Shown: positions 36,693 to 45,975 of the stretch, one piece after another
Layout of the letters: every line of letters starts with the position of its first letter
Numbering within the stretch: position 1 is the stretch's first letter
Assembly (NCBI GenBank): GCA_026391315.1
Contig: JAPLDT010000037.1
Span: 1 to 64,000 of the forward strand
Direction: 5' to 3'
DNA: 64,000 bases
DNA from: Bacteroidia bacterium
GTDB taxonomy: Bacteria > Bacteroidota > Bacteroidia > Bacteroidales > Prolixibacteraceae
Position numbers and translations under genes: made by a program
Notes under the pieces: model-generated
Seen by the model: only the letters and a program-made list of their open reading frames with translations
The model's database searches: none
Told to the model about the DNA's origin: nothing

Positions 36693-38204
36693 ATGAACAT
36701 TTTAAACCTTTTTGTAGTGATCCCGGTTCTTACCGTAGCCGGAATCCTATTTACAAAAGATCTCAAGCAATCGCGCATGGTGAGTGCCATCGGGATGACG
36801 GCGCAGTTAATACTATCAGCCATCCTGGTATATCTTTATGTATCGGAACGCAATGCAGGCAACATGGCACCCATGTTGTTTATGTACGATTTGCTTTGGT
36901 TTCCGGCATTGAACATCCATTATGCAGTTGGCGTCGACGGTATTTCTGTAGCCATGATAGCCCTTACCGGGGTTGTGGTTTTCGCCGGAATTTTCGCCTC
37001 CTGGAAGATGGAGTTCCTCTCCCGTGAGTTTTTTATATCACTTATCTTGCTGGCTACAGGGGTTTTTGGGTTCTTTATCTCCCTCGACCTCTTTACCATG
37101 TTCCTTTTTTATGAGATCGCGGTGATCCCGATGTACCTGTTGATTGGTATCTGGGGTTCAGGACCAAAAGAATACTCGGCCATGAAACTAACCCTGATGC
37201 TAATGGGCGGTTCTGCCCTGCTGATGGTTGGAATCCTGGGTATCTATTTCTATTCTGTGCCTGCCGGCGGACAGCTGACCTTTAATGTTCTGGAAATCGC
37301 GAAACATCAGATTCCCATCGAGATGCAACGCTTCCTTTTCCCATTCACCTTTGTAGGTTTCGGTATTCTTGGAGCTCTTTTCCCCTTCCACACCTGGTCG
37401 CCCGACGGTCATGCCTCGGCGCCTACCGCCGTATCCATGCTCCATGCAGGGGTATTGATGAAATTGGGAGGTTACGGCGCATTCCGGGTAGCCATTTACC
37501 TGATGCCGGAAGCCGCTCACGAACAAGCCTGGATCTTTATTATTCTTACTACAATTAGTGTGGTTTATGGTGCCTTTGGAGCCATCTTCCAAAAAGATTT
37601 GAAATACATCAACGCTTACTCTTCGGTGAGTCACTGCGGTTTGGTTCTTTTTGCCGTTTTAATGATGAACCAGACAGCATTCACGGGTGCAGTGATCCAG
37701 ATGATCTCTCACGGCTTGATGACAGCCCTCTTCTTCGCCCTGATCGGGATGATTTATGGCCGTACCCATACCAGGATGATTGATGAGATGGGCGGATTGA
37801 TGAAAGTAATTCCTTTCCTTGGCGTAGTTTATGTCATTGCAGGTTTGGCTTCTCTTGGATTACCCGGTTTCTCCGGTTTCGTTGCTGAGATGACCATCTT
37901 CTTCGGCGCCTACCAACATGTGGATGTTTTCCATCGGGTGGCTACCATCCTGGCGGTCTCATCCATCGTAATCACCGCTGTTTACATCCTGAGAGTTGTG
38001 GGTGTACTGCTGATGGGCCCTATCAAAAATGATCATTTTCTCCACCTCCCCGATGCCAACTGGTACGAAAGGCTATCTACCGTTACGTTGGTAGTGGGAA
38101 TTACCTTTATTGGAATGATACCATTGTGGCTGTCGGATATGATCAATTTCAGTTTGGCGCCACTGATCCACAAGCTTGCTACTATCCAGCTGCCGGGCAT
38201 GTAA
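36693..38204 (+). CDS. nuoM: NADH-quinone oxidoreductase subunit M
   Basis: A 503-residue antiporter-like subunit. FLFYEIAVIPMYLLIGIWG contains the proton-path Glu; FPFHTWSPDGHASAPTAVSM and the discontinuous-helix Lys/His positions are conserved, as is SYSSVSHCGL-type AYSSVSHCGLVLFA. Start is 14 bp after nuoL. Confidence 0.95.
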   Translation: MNILNLFVVIPVLTVAGILFTKDLKQSRMVSAIGMTAQLILSAILVYLYVSERNAGNMAPMLFMYDLLWFPALNIHYAVGVDGISVAMIALTGVVVFAGIFASWKMEFLSREFFISLILLATGVFGFFISLDLFTMFLFYEIAVIPMYLLIGIWGSGPKEYSAMKLTLMLMGGSALLMVGILGIYFYSVPAGGQLTFNVLEIAKHQIPIEMQRFLFPFTFVGFGILGALFPFHTWSPDGHASAPTAVSMLHAGVLMKLGGYGAFRVAIYLMPEAAHEQAWIFIILTTISVVYGAFGAIFQKDLKYINAYSSVSHCGLVLFAVLMMNQTAFTGAVIQMISHGLMTALFFALIGMIYGRTHTRMIDEMGGLMKVIPFLGVVYVIAGLASLGLPGFSGFVAEMTIFFGAYQHVDVFHRVATILAVSSIVITAVYILRVVGVLLMGPIKNDHFLHLPDANWYERLSTVTLVVGITFIGMIPLWLSDMINFSLAPLIHKLATIQLPGM

Positions 38205-38237
38205 GAACTATAATTCAGTAAAATAAAAACTTTAGAT

Positions 38238-39659
38238 ATGAGTTTAAGCGATATTCTGATAATGAGAAATGAGCTCCTTCTGACCTTTATGGCCATGATC
38301 CTGCTCACGATCGATTTGAATTTGAACCACGCGAAGAAAAGCTTGATGATCCCCATTTCGATTGGCCTCTTTCTGGTCGTTACCGTGATAGGATTCATCC
38401 CTCAGCCCGATCAGGCGCTCTTTGGCGGCATGTACCACACAAACGGATTAGTTCAGCTGATGAAGAACATTCTGAACATTGGGGTTCTGATCATTCTCTT
38501 TCAATCGGCAGCATGGTTGAAAAGTCCTGCCAACGCCACCAAAATCAGTGAGTACTTCTTTTTGCTGGTTTCTACGCTGATCGGAATGAACTTCATGATC
38601 TCTTCTGGAGACTTTTTGATGTTGTACCTGGGCCTGGAACTTGCAACGATTCCTATTGCAGCCCTGGCAGCATTTACGCACTTCAACACCAAATCATCCG
38701 AAGCTGGTATCAAGTTGCTGCTCTCTTCTGCTCTCTCATCTGGTATCCTGCTTTACGGTATTTCCATGATTTACGGTTCATGCGGATCCATCTATTTTGA
38801 TGCAATTGGAGCCGCTTATGCCAATGTTCCTTTGCAGGTACTCGCGTTTATCTTTTTCTTTACCGGGATGGCTTTCAAAATGTCACTGGTCCCATTCCAC
38901 CTCTGGACAGCCGATGTATACGAAGGCGCTCCGATCAATGTGACCTCCTATCTTTCTGTTATTTCCAAAGGGGCGGCTGCATTCATCCTGATCATCGTTA
39001 TGTTTACCGTATTCAAGACACTTGCACCCATCTACAAATCCATGATCTACCTGGTTGCTGTCCTCACGATGACTGTTGGTAACCTGTTTGCCATGAGACA
39101 AAAGAACATGAAAAGGTTCTTGGCCTTCTCCTCCATTGCTCAGGCAGGATTTATCATTTTGGGTATCCTGGGAGCAAATAAAATGGGGATGACTTCCGTG
39201 GTCTATTTTGTGCTGGTTTATATCTTCTCGAATCTTGGCGCTTTCGGTGTCGTTGCGGCAATCTCTGCAAAAACTGGCAAAGAGTACATGGATGATTATG
39301 ACGGTTTGTACCTGACCAATCCAAAACTGAGTTTGCTGATGATGCTTTCGATGTTTTCGCTGGCCGGAATTCCTCCGGTTGCCGGGTTCTTTGGAAAGAT
39401 GTTTCTCTTTACTTCAGCAGCATCTGGTGGGTATTACTGGTTGGTATTCATTGCCGTATTGAATGCAACCATCTCCTTGTATTACTATCTTCTGGTGGTC
39501 AAAGCGATGTTCATCAATAAAAATGAACAACCCATCGCCAAGTTCCAAAGCGATGGCTATACCAAGATCGGATTGGCGCTTTGCGCGCTTGGTATCTTCG
39601 TATTAGGTTTCTGGAGCCAGGTTTATGAGTTCATCAATGGCCTAACCTTTGGAATCTAG
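38238..39659 (+). CDS. nuoN: NADH-quinone oxidoreductase subunit N
   Basis: A 473-residue antiporter-like subunit. LMLYLGLELATIPIAALAAF has the conserved Glu; AFKMSLVPFHLWTADVYEGA with Lys, and AFSSIAQAGFIILG, confirm NuoN. It completes nuoABCDHIJKLMN. nuoE, F and G are absent, as in several Bacteroidetes, where an NADH-independent electron donor (possibly ferredoxin) is thought to feed the complex. Confidence 0.95.
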   Translation: MSLSDILIMRNELLLTFMAMILLTIDLNLNHAKKSLMIPISIGLFLVVTVIGFIPQPDQALFGGMYHTNGLVQLMKNILNIGVLIILFQSAAWLKSPANATKISEYFFLLVSTLIGMNFMISSGDFLMLYLGLELATIPIAALAAFTHFNTKSSEAGIKLLLSSALSSGILLYGISMIYGSCGSIYFDAIGAAYANVPLQVLAFIFFFTGMAFKMSLVPFHLWTADVYEGAPINVTSYLSVISKGAAAFILIIVMFTVFKTLAPIYKSMIYLVAVLTMTVGNLFAMRQKNMKRFLAFSSIAQAGFIILGILGANKMGMTSVVYFVLVYIFSNLGAFGVVAAISAKTGKEYMDDYDGLYLTNPKLSLLMMLSMFSLAGIPPVAGFFGKMFLFTSAASGGYYWLVFIAVLNATISLYYYLLVVKAMFINKNEQPIAKFQSDGYTKIGLALCALGIFVLGFWSQVYEFINGLTFGI

Positions 39660-39706
39660 AATTTTAGGTGGTAAAAATTACAAACGAATCGATTTAAGCA
39701 AAGACC

Positions 39707-40033
39707 ATGGTACTCAAAGCAAAACATATCGTTGAAGAGATCAGCGGACAACGTTGCACAGTTGTTGAAAAAGGAATTGAGAAAAAGAGAGTAGATTTTC
39801 TGAAAAAACTGCTCCAGCACAATCAGTTCGAAGTGGTTGTCGAAGAGGTGGCCCAAACAGAAGAATCTACTGTCCAATTGTTCAACTTGGGGGTTACCGA
39901 TCTTGTTTTTAACCCGGTTATCGCGGTATATGAATTGACGCTAAAAACAGCCAAAGGAGAAGCCGTCACGGCGGCCTACTGGAACCAGGAAACAACCGAA
40001 AGTGTGAAGGAATACTGGTTGATGGCGAAGTAA
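39707..40033 (+). CDS. Unknown protein at the end of the nuo operon
   Basis: A 108-residue soluble alpha/beta protein (IVEEISGQRCTVVEKGIEKK, TDLVFNPVIAVYELTLKT) with no recognised domain. It lies 47 bp after nuoN on the same strand, so it may be co-transcribed. No Cys-rich motif or membrane helix, so a structural complex I role is not evident. Confidence 0.6.
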   Translation: MVLKAKHIVEEISGQRCTVVEKGIEKKRVDFLKKLLQHNQFEVVVEEVAQTEESTVQLFNLGVTDLVFNPVIAVYELTLKTAKGEAVTAAYWNQETTESVKEYWLMAK

Positions 40034-40112
40034 GTCCCCCAAATTCAAGAAGAACCATTTTTAGAGATGAATTGAGAACCTGGATGCTGAGGATATAGTT
40101 ACGCCTGATAAT

Positions 40113-40571
40113 TTATGCTTTTCTGTTCCGAAATAGTAAATACCTGAAAACAAGAAGATAGGCAATCAGCCATACTCCCATGAAGAGTGTTAGCGCTCCA
40201 ACAAAACCAAATCCAAAAAACAAGATCAGAGATAAAAAAAGGTAAATCAGATTGACGTAGGCAGTTACCATGAATGCCTTTAGCCTTAAAGCGTTTAAAT
40301 CTTCCGATTCCTCCTTTTCCTTTGTAAATGCAAGAAGAAACAACCCTGAAAGCATAAAAATTGCAGCCAGCTCTTCAATCATCTGGTTCGTCACTACCGT
40401 GAAAGATTTGGATTCAATGTAGTAGGTATAAAAAGCGAATACCTTTATATTCAGAAAATCCGGTTTGTAGTTGAATTGATACCTCAGAATCAACAGCACA
40501 AAACCGAGCAGTAAAAGAACAATGCCCAAAGGTTTGTATCCTTTTGGCAACAGTAGGTTATTAATTTTCAT
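40113..40571 (-). CDS. Four-helix membrane protein of unknown function
   Basis: About 152 residues from ATG 40571 (MKINNLLLPKGYKPLG), or two more from 40577. Four predicted membrane helices, two on each side of a charged cytoplasmic loop (TKEKEESEDLNALRLKAF). The open frame runs further upstream, but that part crosses a palindromic repeat and looks non-coding. The family is common in Bacteroidetes and unnamed. Confidence 0.6.
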   Translation of the reverse strand: MKINNLLLPKGYKPLGIVLLLLGFVLLILRYQFNYKPDFLNIKVFAFYTYYIESKSFTVVTNQMIEELAAIFMLSGLFLLAFTKEKEESEDLNALRLKAFMVTAYVNLIYLFLSLILFFGFGFVGALTLFMGVWLIAYLLVFRYLLFRNRKA

Positions 40572-40611
40572 GTGCATATAATTTGTTTTTAATTGCCACA
40601 TGGAACTCGCC

Positions 40612-40631
40612 AATCCGCCAGCTGGCGGATT
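40612..40631. repeat. REP-like 20-bp palindrome
   Basis: AATCCGCCAGCTGGCGGATT is a perfect 20-bp palindrome in an intergenic position. GC-rich palindromes with this CCGCCAGCTGGCGG core are dispersed in Bacteroidetes genomes. Confidence 0.6.
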
Positions 40632-40888
40632 CTCCTGTGTGCCAAAAGATTTTCCATGGCTCGTTTCACCAACCAATCTTTACCTGATCAGTTGAATTTA
40701 GGTTAAATATAGTTATTTCAGGATTAGAATCAATCAATTTGAACCATCCCGGCTAATTCTATCGCATTCGTGTTTTCCTTCGCGACCATTTGTGGTTAAG
40801 TTTTAACTTTTGCAATTTATTTACCCCATTCTCCAGAAGTTGGTTTGACTAAGAAATAAATAAACTAATCTGTCGAATGGAATCAACA

Positions 40889-40910
40889 TTTTTGTCGTAT
40901 TTTTGTCGTA
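40889..40910 (+). repeat. Tandem 11-bp repeat before the second AAA_14 gene
   Basis: TTTTTGTCGTA occurs twice in direct tandem (40889-40899, 40900-40910), 16 bp before the start codon. The junction also forms TATTTTTG (40898-40905), a -7 match. The AAA_14 gene at the left edge has 22-bp (2 x 11) iterations in the same place. Confidence 0.55.
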
Positions 40911-40926
40911 TTAAATTGACATAAAC

Positions 40927-42117
40927 ATGGATATTTTATTTGAATTTCAGGAAAATCTTTTGCGTCCTGTAAAGAATGACTTCCGAAGATATTTACATAA
41001 CCGGATTAACTGGAAACTGCGAATGATCGGGATTAAGGGCCCTCGGGGCGCAGGAAAAACTACGCTAATGTTGCAGCATTTAAAGTATGACATGGAGTTA
41101 CCTTCTGATGCACTGTACATCACCGCTGATCATACCTGGTTTTATAACCATACCTTATTGGAAACAGCAAATGATTGGTATAAGCAAGGTGGAAAAATAT
41201 TGTTTATAGATGAGGTTCATAAATATCCAAACTGGTCCGTCGAATTGAAGAACATCTATGATGGATTACCAGAAATGCAGGTTATTTTTTCAGCCTCCTC
41301 AGCGTTGGATATTTACCGCGGGGAAGCCGACTTAAGCAGGAGAGTTGTAAGTTATATACTTGCTGGGCTTTCTTTTCGGGAATATTTAATATTTACCAAT
41401 GGGGTAAGCTTTGATGCATTCAAAATTGATGATATCAACAACAATCATCGAAGCCTAAGCCGAATGATCATTGAAGATTTTCGTCCGCTACCGGCATTCC
41501 GCAAATATTTAGAAGTAGGCTATCTACCAATTATTGCTGAAGGTGAAGATACCTATCTGATGAAATTGAACCAAATAATTAATACAACTGTAGATGCGGA
41601 CCTTGCTTATACCGCTTCATACAATTCAGGTACTGCGACCAAGGTTAAAAAGTTATTAGGTGTGATAGCAGAATCGGTCCCTTTCAAACCGAATATTGCC
41701 GCACTCTCCAGAAAACTTGATTTGAGTCGTGATAGTGTCTATCAATACATCTATCAATTACAGGACGCTCGATTGATAAATACCCTAAGTACTGAAGGGA
41801 AAGGGGTTTCAACGTTACAAAAACCGGACAAAATATTTCTGGAAAATACCAATCTTGCTTTTGCGCTCAAAGAAAAACCTGATATCGGAAACATTAGGGA
41901 AACATTTGTTTTGAATCAATTGTTCAATGCCGGGCTAAAGGTAAGTTCCCCTGCTGAAGGTGACTTTGTCATTGATGGATTGACGATCGAAGTTGGAGGT
42001 AAAGGCAAAAGTACATCTCAGGTAAAGCATCTCGATAATTATCTGATTGCTGCAGATGATATTGAAACCGGAGCAGAAAACAGGGTCCCAATCTGGTTAT
42101 TTGGATTTTTGTATTAA
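40927..42117 (+). CDS. AAA_14/DUF4143 ATPase
   Basis: A 396-residue protein. The N-terminal ATPase has Walker A GPRGAGKTTLM (about 38-48) and Walker B ILFIDEVHKYPNW. After the sensor region (FSASSALDIY) comes a winged-helix-like segment (KLDLSRDSVYQYIYQLQDAR) and a C-terminal DUF4143 domain (ENTNLAFAL..., FVIDGLTIEVGGKGK). Family role unknown; suggested links to DNA binding or toxin-antitoxin-like behaviour are not established. Stands alone behind a tandem 11-bp repeat. Confidence 0.85.
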   Translation: MDILFEFQENLLRPVKNDFRRYLHNRINWKLRMIGIKGPRGAGKTTLMLQHLKYDMELPSDALYITADHTWFYNHTLLETANDWYKQGGKILFIDEVHKYPNWSVELKNIYDGLPEMQVIFSASSALDIYRGEADLSRRVVSYILAGLSFREYLIFTNGVSFDAFKIDDINNNHRSLSRMIIEDFRPLPAFRKYLEVGYLPIIAEGEDTYLMKLNQIINTTVDADLAYTASYNSGTATKVKKLLGVIAESVPFKPNIAALSRKLDLSRDSVYQYIYQLQDARLINTLSTEGKGVSTLQKPDKIFLENTNLAFALKEKPDIGNIRETFVLNQLFNAGLKVSSPAEGDFVIDGLTIEVGGKGKSTSQVKHLDNYLIAADDIETGAENRVPIWLFGFLY

Positions 42118-42217
42118 ATTTTCTTTGAAGGCTATTTTATCAGGATTCTTACCCCAGTTTCGATAATCAATATACCCGCGAATGGTATCTCCCCGCTAGC
42201 GCGGAATGTGTCCTGAA

Positions 42218-42343
42218 GTGGAAGGGCACCTGCATGCCCGGAGGATCAGCTTTACACATCCTGTCACCCAAGACCTGATCAATATCACGGCTCCGGTTCC
42301 TGACGACGCTGTCTGGAAATACTTCGGGAAGTTGCAATGCTAA
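42218..42343 (+). pseudogene. C-terminal remnant of an RluA-family pseudouridine synthase
   Basis: A 41-codon frame ending at a TAA (42341-42343) reads VEGHLHARRISFTHPVTQDL and then INITAPVPDD, the usual C-terminus of RluA-type synthases (LHA-x-R/L-x-F-x-HPVT...APLP-x-D). Nothing of the catalytic domain lies upstream; instead there is a small palindromic CGCTAGCG element. A decayed gene fragment. Confidence 0.6.
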
Positions 42344-42371
42344 TTTCTGCTACTTTTAAAATTACGTGATA

Positions 42372-42716
42372 TTACATTAAATCGCCAAGTGGACCAAGAT
42401 TGATATTTAAATCCCGGTCAGTAAGGTTAAAATGCTTTTTCAATTCTTCCATTTTCAACTCCAGCTTCATGAGGGTTTCTCCGAGGCGTTCAATCTCCTC
42501 GTCTGTCAGCGATCCTCCATCCACCCTGCGCATGGCCTGCTTTTCAACTAATTTCCTGATCAGCTCTACCAGGGTCAGTACCAATTTTGCCAGCCCTGAA
42601 TCTGCATTGTCAGGTGTAAGCTTTAATCTGGATTCATCATTGTTTGTCAGTTTCCCGATCTCCTCCGAAAGGCCATCAAGTGAACCGGTATTAAATAGTA
42701 TTTTATTTTCACTCAT
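42372..42716 (-). CDS. gvpK: Gas vesicle protein GvpK
   Basis: A 114-residue protein. SGLAKLVLTLVELIRKLVEK followed by QAMRRVDGGSLTDEEIERLG and LMKLELKMEELKKHFNL is the GvpK family pattern. GvpK is required for vesicle enlargement in known systems. It is the last gene of the locus, 9 bp after the preceding gvpF/L gene. Confidence 0.93.
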   Translation of the reverse strand: MSENKILFNTGSLDGLSEEIGKLTNNDESRLKLTPDNADSGLAKLVLTLVELIRKLVEKQAMRRVDGGSLTDEEIERLGETLMKLELKMEELKKHFNLTDRDLNINLGPLGDLM

Positions 42717-42724
42717 TGCACTGG

Positions 42725-43486
42725 TTACTTTATGGTAATTTCTACAAAATTATAGGGAGGCCAGGGTCCGGTCATGACAAAATTTAGCCCTGGATATTGT
42801 TTTTGTAAATTTCCAACTGCCTGCATTAATTCTGTTTTCATATCTTTTTTAAGCAAAAATAGAGCATCGATTATGGTTGTTTCCGTTAGCATCTTTTTAA
42901 ATTTACAGACAGCATTCATTCGGGAAAGGTGTTCAGTTATCGCTGCAACAACGGAATCAACATGGGTTAACAACAATTCCTCCAACCTATGCTCCTTCAG
43001 TTTTTTATTTACCCAATCCCTGTATACTGAGTTTTTGACTTCAGGTGTTGATAGGACGGTTGTTTTGGTGCCGATCTCTGATTTTTCCATAAGGTCTGCT
43101 CTTAATTTTTCGGAATCACAGAAAACCTTTAGCCCGAATTCAAGCATGTCTTCAACTTGCTGAAGATTTTGCTGAACATCGGGATAGTTTCTTTCAAGCA
43201 TTTTAAGGATCGCACCAGTTGACTCCATCAGGGAACCAAATCGCATGGGAAGCAGCGTAAATTCTTGCGACAGCGCCTCAATTACCCCTGCAAATGTAAT
43301 GGCATTCGTGCTGTCAGTAATTAAACCGGCTCTTGTGGTGTCGCTTACCACCGCGGTAATTTCATCAACCGGGAGAGAATATAAGTTAGCTCCTGATATA
43401 CCTTGCATCCCTATCAACATCGAATCTAGCCTGTCGGATTCCTTTTTTACAGATAATAGGGCATAAATCATTTTCTCCATTCCCAA
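42725..43486 (-). CDS. Gas vesicle protein GvpF/L (copy 1 of 5)
   Basis: A 253-residue GvpF/GvpL-family protein: LLPMRFGSLM (about 77-86), a helical middle and the C-terminal FVMTGPWPPYNFVEI. GvpF/L proteins bind GvpA and are thought to act in vesicle nucleation or as GvpA chaperones. Shortest spacing to gvpK. Confidence 0.88.
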   Translation of the reverse strand: MGMEKMIYALLSVKKESDRLDSMLIGMQGISGANLYSLPVDEITAVVSDTTRAGLITDSTNAITFAGVIEALSQEFTLLPMRFGSLMESTGAILKMLERNYPDVQQNLQQVEDMLEFGLKVFCDSEKLRADLMEKSEIGTKTTVLSTPEVKNSVYRDWVNKKLKEHRLEELLLTHVDSVVAAITEHLSRMNAVCKFKKMLTETTIIDALFLLKKDMKTELMQAVGNLQKQYPGLNFVMTGPWPPYNFVEITIK

Positions 43487-43629
43487 ACAATTAAAATTTT
43501 AAACCATTGAATAATTGAATTTTGTTGATTTTATTTCCTCAGCACAGCAGACACATTCGTAAACATCTGCTATTCCGTTCAAATTCTAAAGCGATCTAAT
43601 GTACCTGTTGCGGTTAAAATAAAAATGAA

Positions 43630-43836
43630 CTAACTTTCCTTTATTGTCTTTCCCTTTTTTAGTTGCTCCATCGTTTCGACAGAGCTCAGCATCAGCTTAA
43701 CCCCTAAATAAACCAGATCGATATCTGCTACCGAAATTACAATATCTCCGGTGAGGATAACTCCTTTATTCAACACCCTATCGAGCAATTCAAGTATGGT
43801 GATGTCTTTTGACTGATCAATTACATTATTGTTCAT
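43630..43836 (-). CDS. Minor GvpA/J/M-family gas vesicle protein
   Basis: A 68-residue member of the GvpA superfamily: ITILELLDRVLNKGVILTGD followed by IVISVADIDLVYLGVKLMLS. VADIDLVYLG resembles GvpM/S/J rather than the major GvpA. A minor shell or nucleation component. Its start overlaps the upstream gvpF/L stop by 4 bp. Confidence 0.85.
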   Translation of the reverse strand: MNNNVIDQSKDITILELLDRVLNKGVILTGDIVISVADIDLVYLGVKLMLSSVETMEQLKKGKTIKES

Positions 43837-44630
43837 TGCTGTTTTTCTTTGATTGATACAAAACTAAAAGGTGGCCACGGTCCTGTTGTTTCCAATAAAA
43901 ATCCGAAATTTTCATCTTTTTGACCCAGCATTTCAACGGTGTTCCTGAAATCAGTCACATTGATTTTACTGACGAGAAAAGTGCCATTGAGGATCATTGT
44001 ATCCTCTCTGCCAGTGAACTCTTTCGGAAGCAGGTTGTTCAGGTTGGTGGACTCGCTAAGATCTTTTAATTCATCAAAATATTCCTGTCCGTATTTCTTG
44101 CATATCCGATCCATCTCATTTTCGATCAGATCGATTTTTTTTCGTTTTAAAAGATAGGCTTTCCCAGGGGAACTTGCCATGATTTGTTTTTCGAGTGCAG
44201 CTGCTTCTTCGCTTAATTCGTCAATTTGCTTGCACAATAATTTTCGATCACAATAAATTTTCACCGCCCACTCTTCTCTGCCTCCAACATAGTAGAAATT
44301 TTCCGTCAAAGAGTCTGAATAATCGGCAATAAATTTCTTTAACCCAGATTCTGCCTGAAATAGGGTGCCAAATTTAAATGGGATCACAGCATGATTCTCC
44401 ATGATCAGATTGATTACCTCAATATGTTCCCGCGCATTGGTTTCCAGCCAATTCAAATCTGATAAATGCTTTTTGAAGTTCTCCTCGGAGAAATCATGTT
44501 CAGAAACATACTTTACGATCACGTAAAAGTCATTGAACCCAAGTGATTTCAGACCTTCGGTCTCCGAATTAAGACCGAGTTCCAGAGGACTGTTTACCAA
44601 GCAATAAACATAGATAAGGGTATTGTTCAT
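43833..44630 (-). CDS. Gas vesicle protein GvpF/L (copy 2 of 5)
   Basis: A 265-residue GvpF/L protein. IPFKFGTLFQ replaces the usual LPMRFGT, and the end is LETTGPWPPFSFVSI. Central region is a long charged coiled coil (SEEAAALEKQIMASSPGKAY). It overlaps the following GvpA/J/M gene. Confidence 0.88.
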   Translation of the reverse strand: MNNTLIYVYCLVNSPLELGLNSETEGLKSLGFNDFYVIVKYVSEHDFSEENFKKHLSDLNWLETNAREHIEVINLIMENHAVIPFKFGTLFQAESGLKKFIADYSDSLTENFYYVGGREEWAVKIYCDRKLLCKQIDELSEEAAALEKQIMASSPGKAYLLKRKKIDLIENEMDRICKKYGQEYFDELKDLSESTNLNNLLPKEFTGREDTMILNGTFLVSKINVTDFRNTVEMLGQKDENFGFLLETTGPWPPFSFVSIKEKQQ

Positions 44631-44648
44631 AACTTGAATTTTATAAAA

Positions 44649-44921
44649 TTACTCTGATGTGAAATCTATCCCTTCAAAAGAATTAAGCCGTTCGAAAGAG
44701 GTAATTTCGAGATTATCATCCATTTTAATGGAATAAAAAAGTCGTACTTGTTTTGGAGGCAGGTTCATTGATTTTAAAAATGAATCGTCTTCATATACCT
44801 CGGCAACTGCACTCCAGATATCTTGCACTTTCCCAATTTTTATGACCGTTACATCATAGCATTTTATATTCTCCTTCAGAAACTTTACTACACTCTTCTT
44901 TACTTCTATAATATTGCTCAT
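44649..44921 (-). CDS. GvpO-like gas vesicle protein
   Basis: A 90-residue protein: VKFLKENIKCYDVTVIKIGK, then WSAVAEVYEDD and VRLFYSIKMDDNLEITSFER, matching the GvpO arrangement of W...EV-E...Y-x-V-x-LD...Y/F-x-R. GvpO affects gas vesicle gene expression in haloarchaea; its role here is unknown. A strong Shine-Dalgarno AAAGGAGG (44929-44936) precedes the start, which is unusual for this genome. Confidence 0.7.
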   Translation of the reverse strand: MSNIIEVKKSVVKFLKENIKCYDVTVIKIGKVQDIWSAVAEVYEDDSFLKSMNLPPKQVRLFYSIKMDDNLEITSFERLNSFEGIDFTSE

Positions 44922-44934
44922 TGTTTGTCCTCCT

Positions 44935-45171
44935 TTATTTATTTTGTTTTTCTTCTCTGATATTTCCGAGTAATTTCAGTAATTCATCTTCTCTTTGGTC
45001 ATATTCTTCTTCACTAATTTCGTCCATCTCAAATTTTAACTGTAGTGCCATCAGCCTTTCTTTTAACGCACCTTCATCCGATGTCTCTTTCTCAATCACC
45101 TCGTTGATTTTCTCCGCTATAAAAATGACCCCTTTCAGCGGAGCAAGAAGCAAATCGTCGATTAAAAACAT
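44935..45171 (-). CDS. gvpG: Gas vesicle protein GvpG
   Basis: A 78-residue protein with the GvpG pattern: LLLAPLKGVIFIAEKINEVI and a C-terminal acidic helix ISEEEYDQREDELLKLLGN. GvpG accompanies GvpF/L in the assembly complex. An AAAGGAG Shine-Dalgarno lies at 45178-45184. It sits 1 bp after the gvpF/L gene. Confidence 0.9.
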   Translation of the reverse strand: MFLIDDLLLAPLKGVIFIAEKINEVIEKETSDEGALKERLMALQLKFEMDEISEEEYDQREDELLKLLGNIREEKQNK

Positions 45172-45172
45172 A

Positions 45173-45955
45173 TTATACTCCTTTCGTATTAATTACCAGA
45201 TTAACAAAATTATAGGGAGGTAATGTGCCTACGTATTTGAAAGTCATAAATTTCCCGTATTTTTCATCCAGATCGTTCACAACTTTGTCAAATAAGGGTT
45301 CAGCGCTGTTTTTAATTAGAAACGCTGAGTTAAGAATCATCATTTCTCCGTAGTTGTCATTTAGTTTCATGTCATCGGAGAGCGGACTTAACGCATCCAG
45401 AATCAGATTTTTATAATTTGAAGTCTCTTTTTTAAGTGCTTCAGCCACCATTTCTCCGATTTTCATGCGCTGATAATGTGTTTTGTCCACAGGCAGATTC
45501 ATCAGTTTTGCTTTGAGCAATCTGATTTCATCATATTTTTCAAGGATACTTTCATAAATCGGAGCTTCGTGTGCAAGAACCTTAAGTCCGAGTTCTTTCT
45601 TGCCATCCATTTTGGTAAGCATCTCATCAAATTTTTTATAGTCCTTTTCAAGGATTCTCAGAATTCCCGCATCATCGTTGTGTTCAGAGATGGTTGAAAA
45701 CCTGACAGGAAGGACCGTAAATTGTTTCATTACCTCTTCCAATACTTTTTCGTGAGTAATCATATTTACCCTACGGGCTTCATAGATGATCACCGGCGAA
45801 TTACTGACAATAGCGCTGATGCCATTAAAGCTAATCGAATAAACCACGTCAGCCCGCTTTCCCATCCCAATAGGGCCATAGTTCAGGGGGGCTGAATTCC
45901 GGATGATTCCGTATATGTATTTTCCTTCTTTTATGATTTCCTGTTCGTTGCTCAT
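45173..45955 (-). CDS. Gas vesicle protein GvpF/L (copy 3 of 5)
   Basis: A 260-residue GvpF/L protein: GKYIYGIIRNS start, TVLPVRFSTI (about 75-84), and the C-terminal YVGTLPPYNFVNLVI. Paralogous to the next gene upstream (45976). Confidence 0.9.
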   Translation of the reverse strand: MSNEQEIIKEGKYIYGIIRNSAPLNYGPIGMGKRADVVYSISFNGISAIVSNSPVIIYEARRVNMITHEKVLEEVMKQFTVLPVRFSTISEHNDDAGILRILEKDYKKFDEMLTKMDGKKELGLKVLAHEAPIYESILEKYDEIRLLKAKLMNLPVDKTHYQRMKIGEMVAEALKKETSNYKNLILDALSPLSDDMKLNDNYGEMMILNSAFLIKNSAEPLFDKVVNDLDEKYGKFMTFKYVGTLPPYNFVNLVINTKGV

Positions 45956-45975
45956 ATCGGTTATGCTTTAATTGA

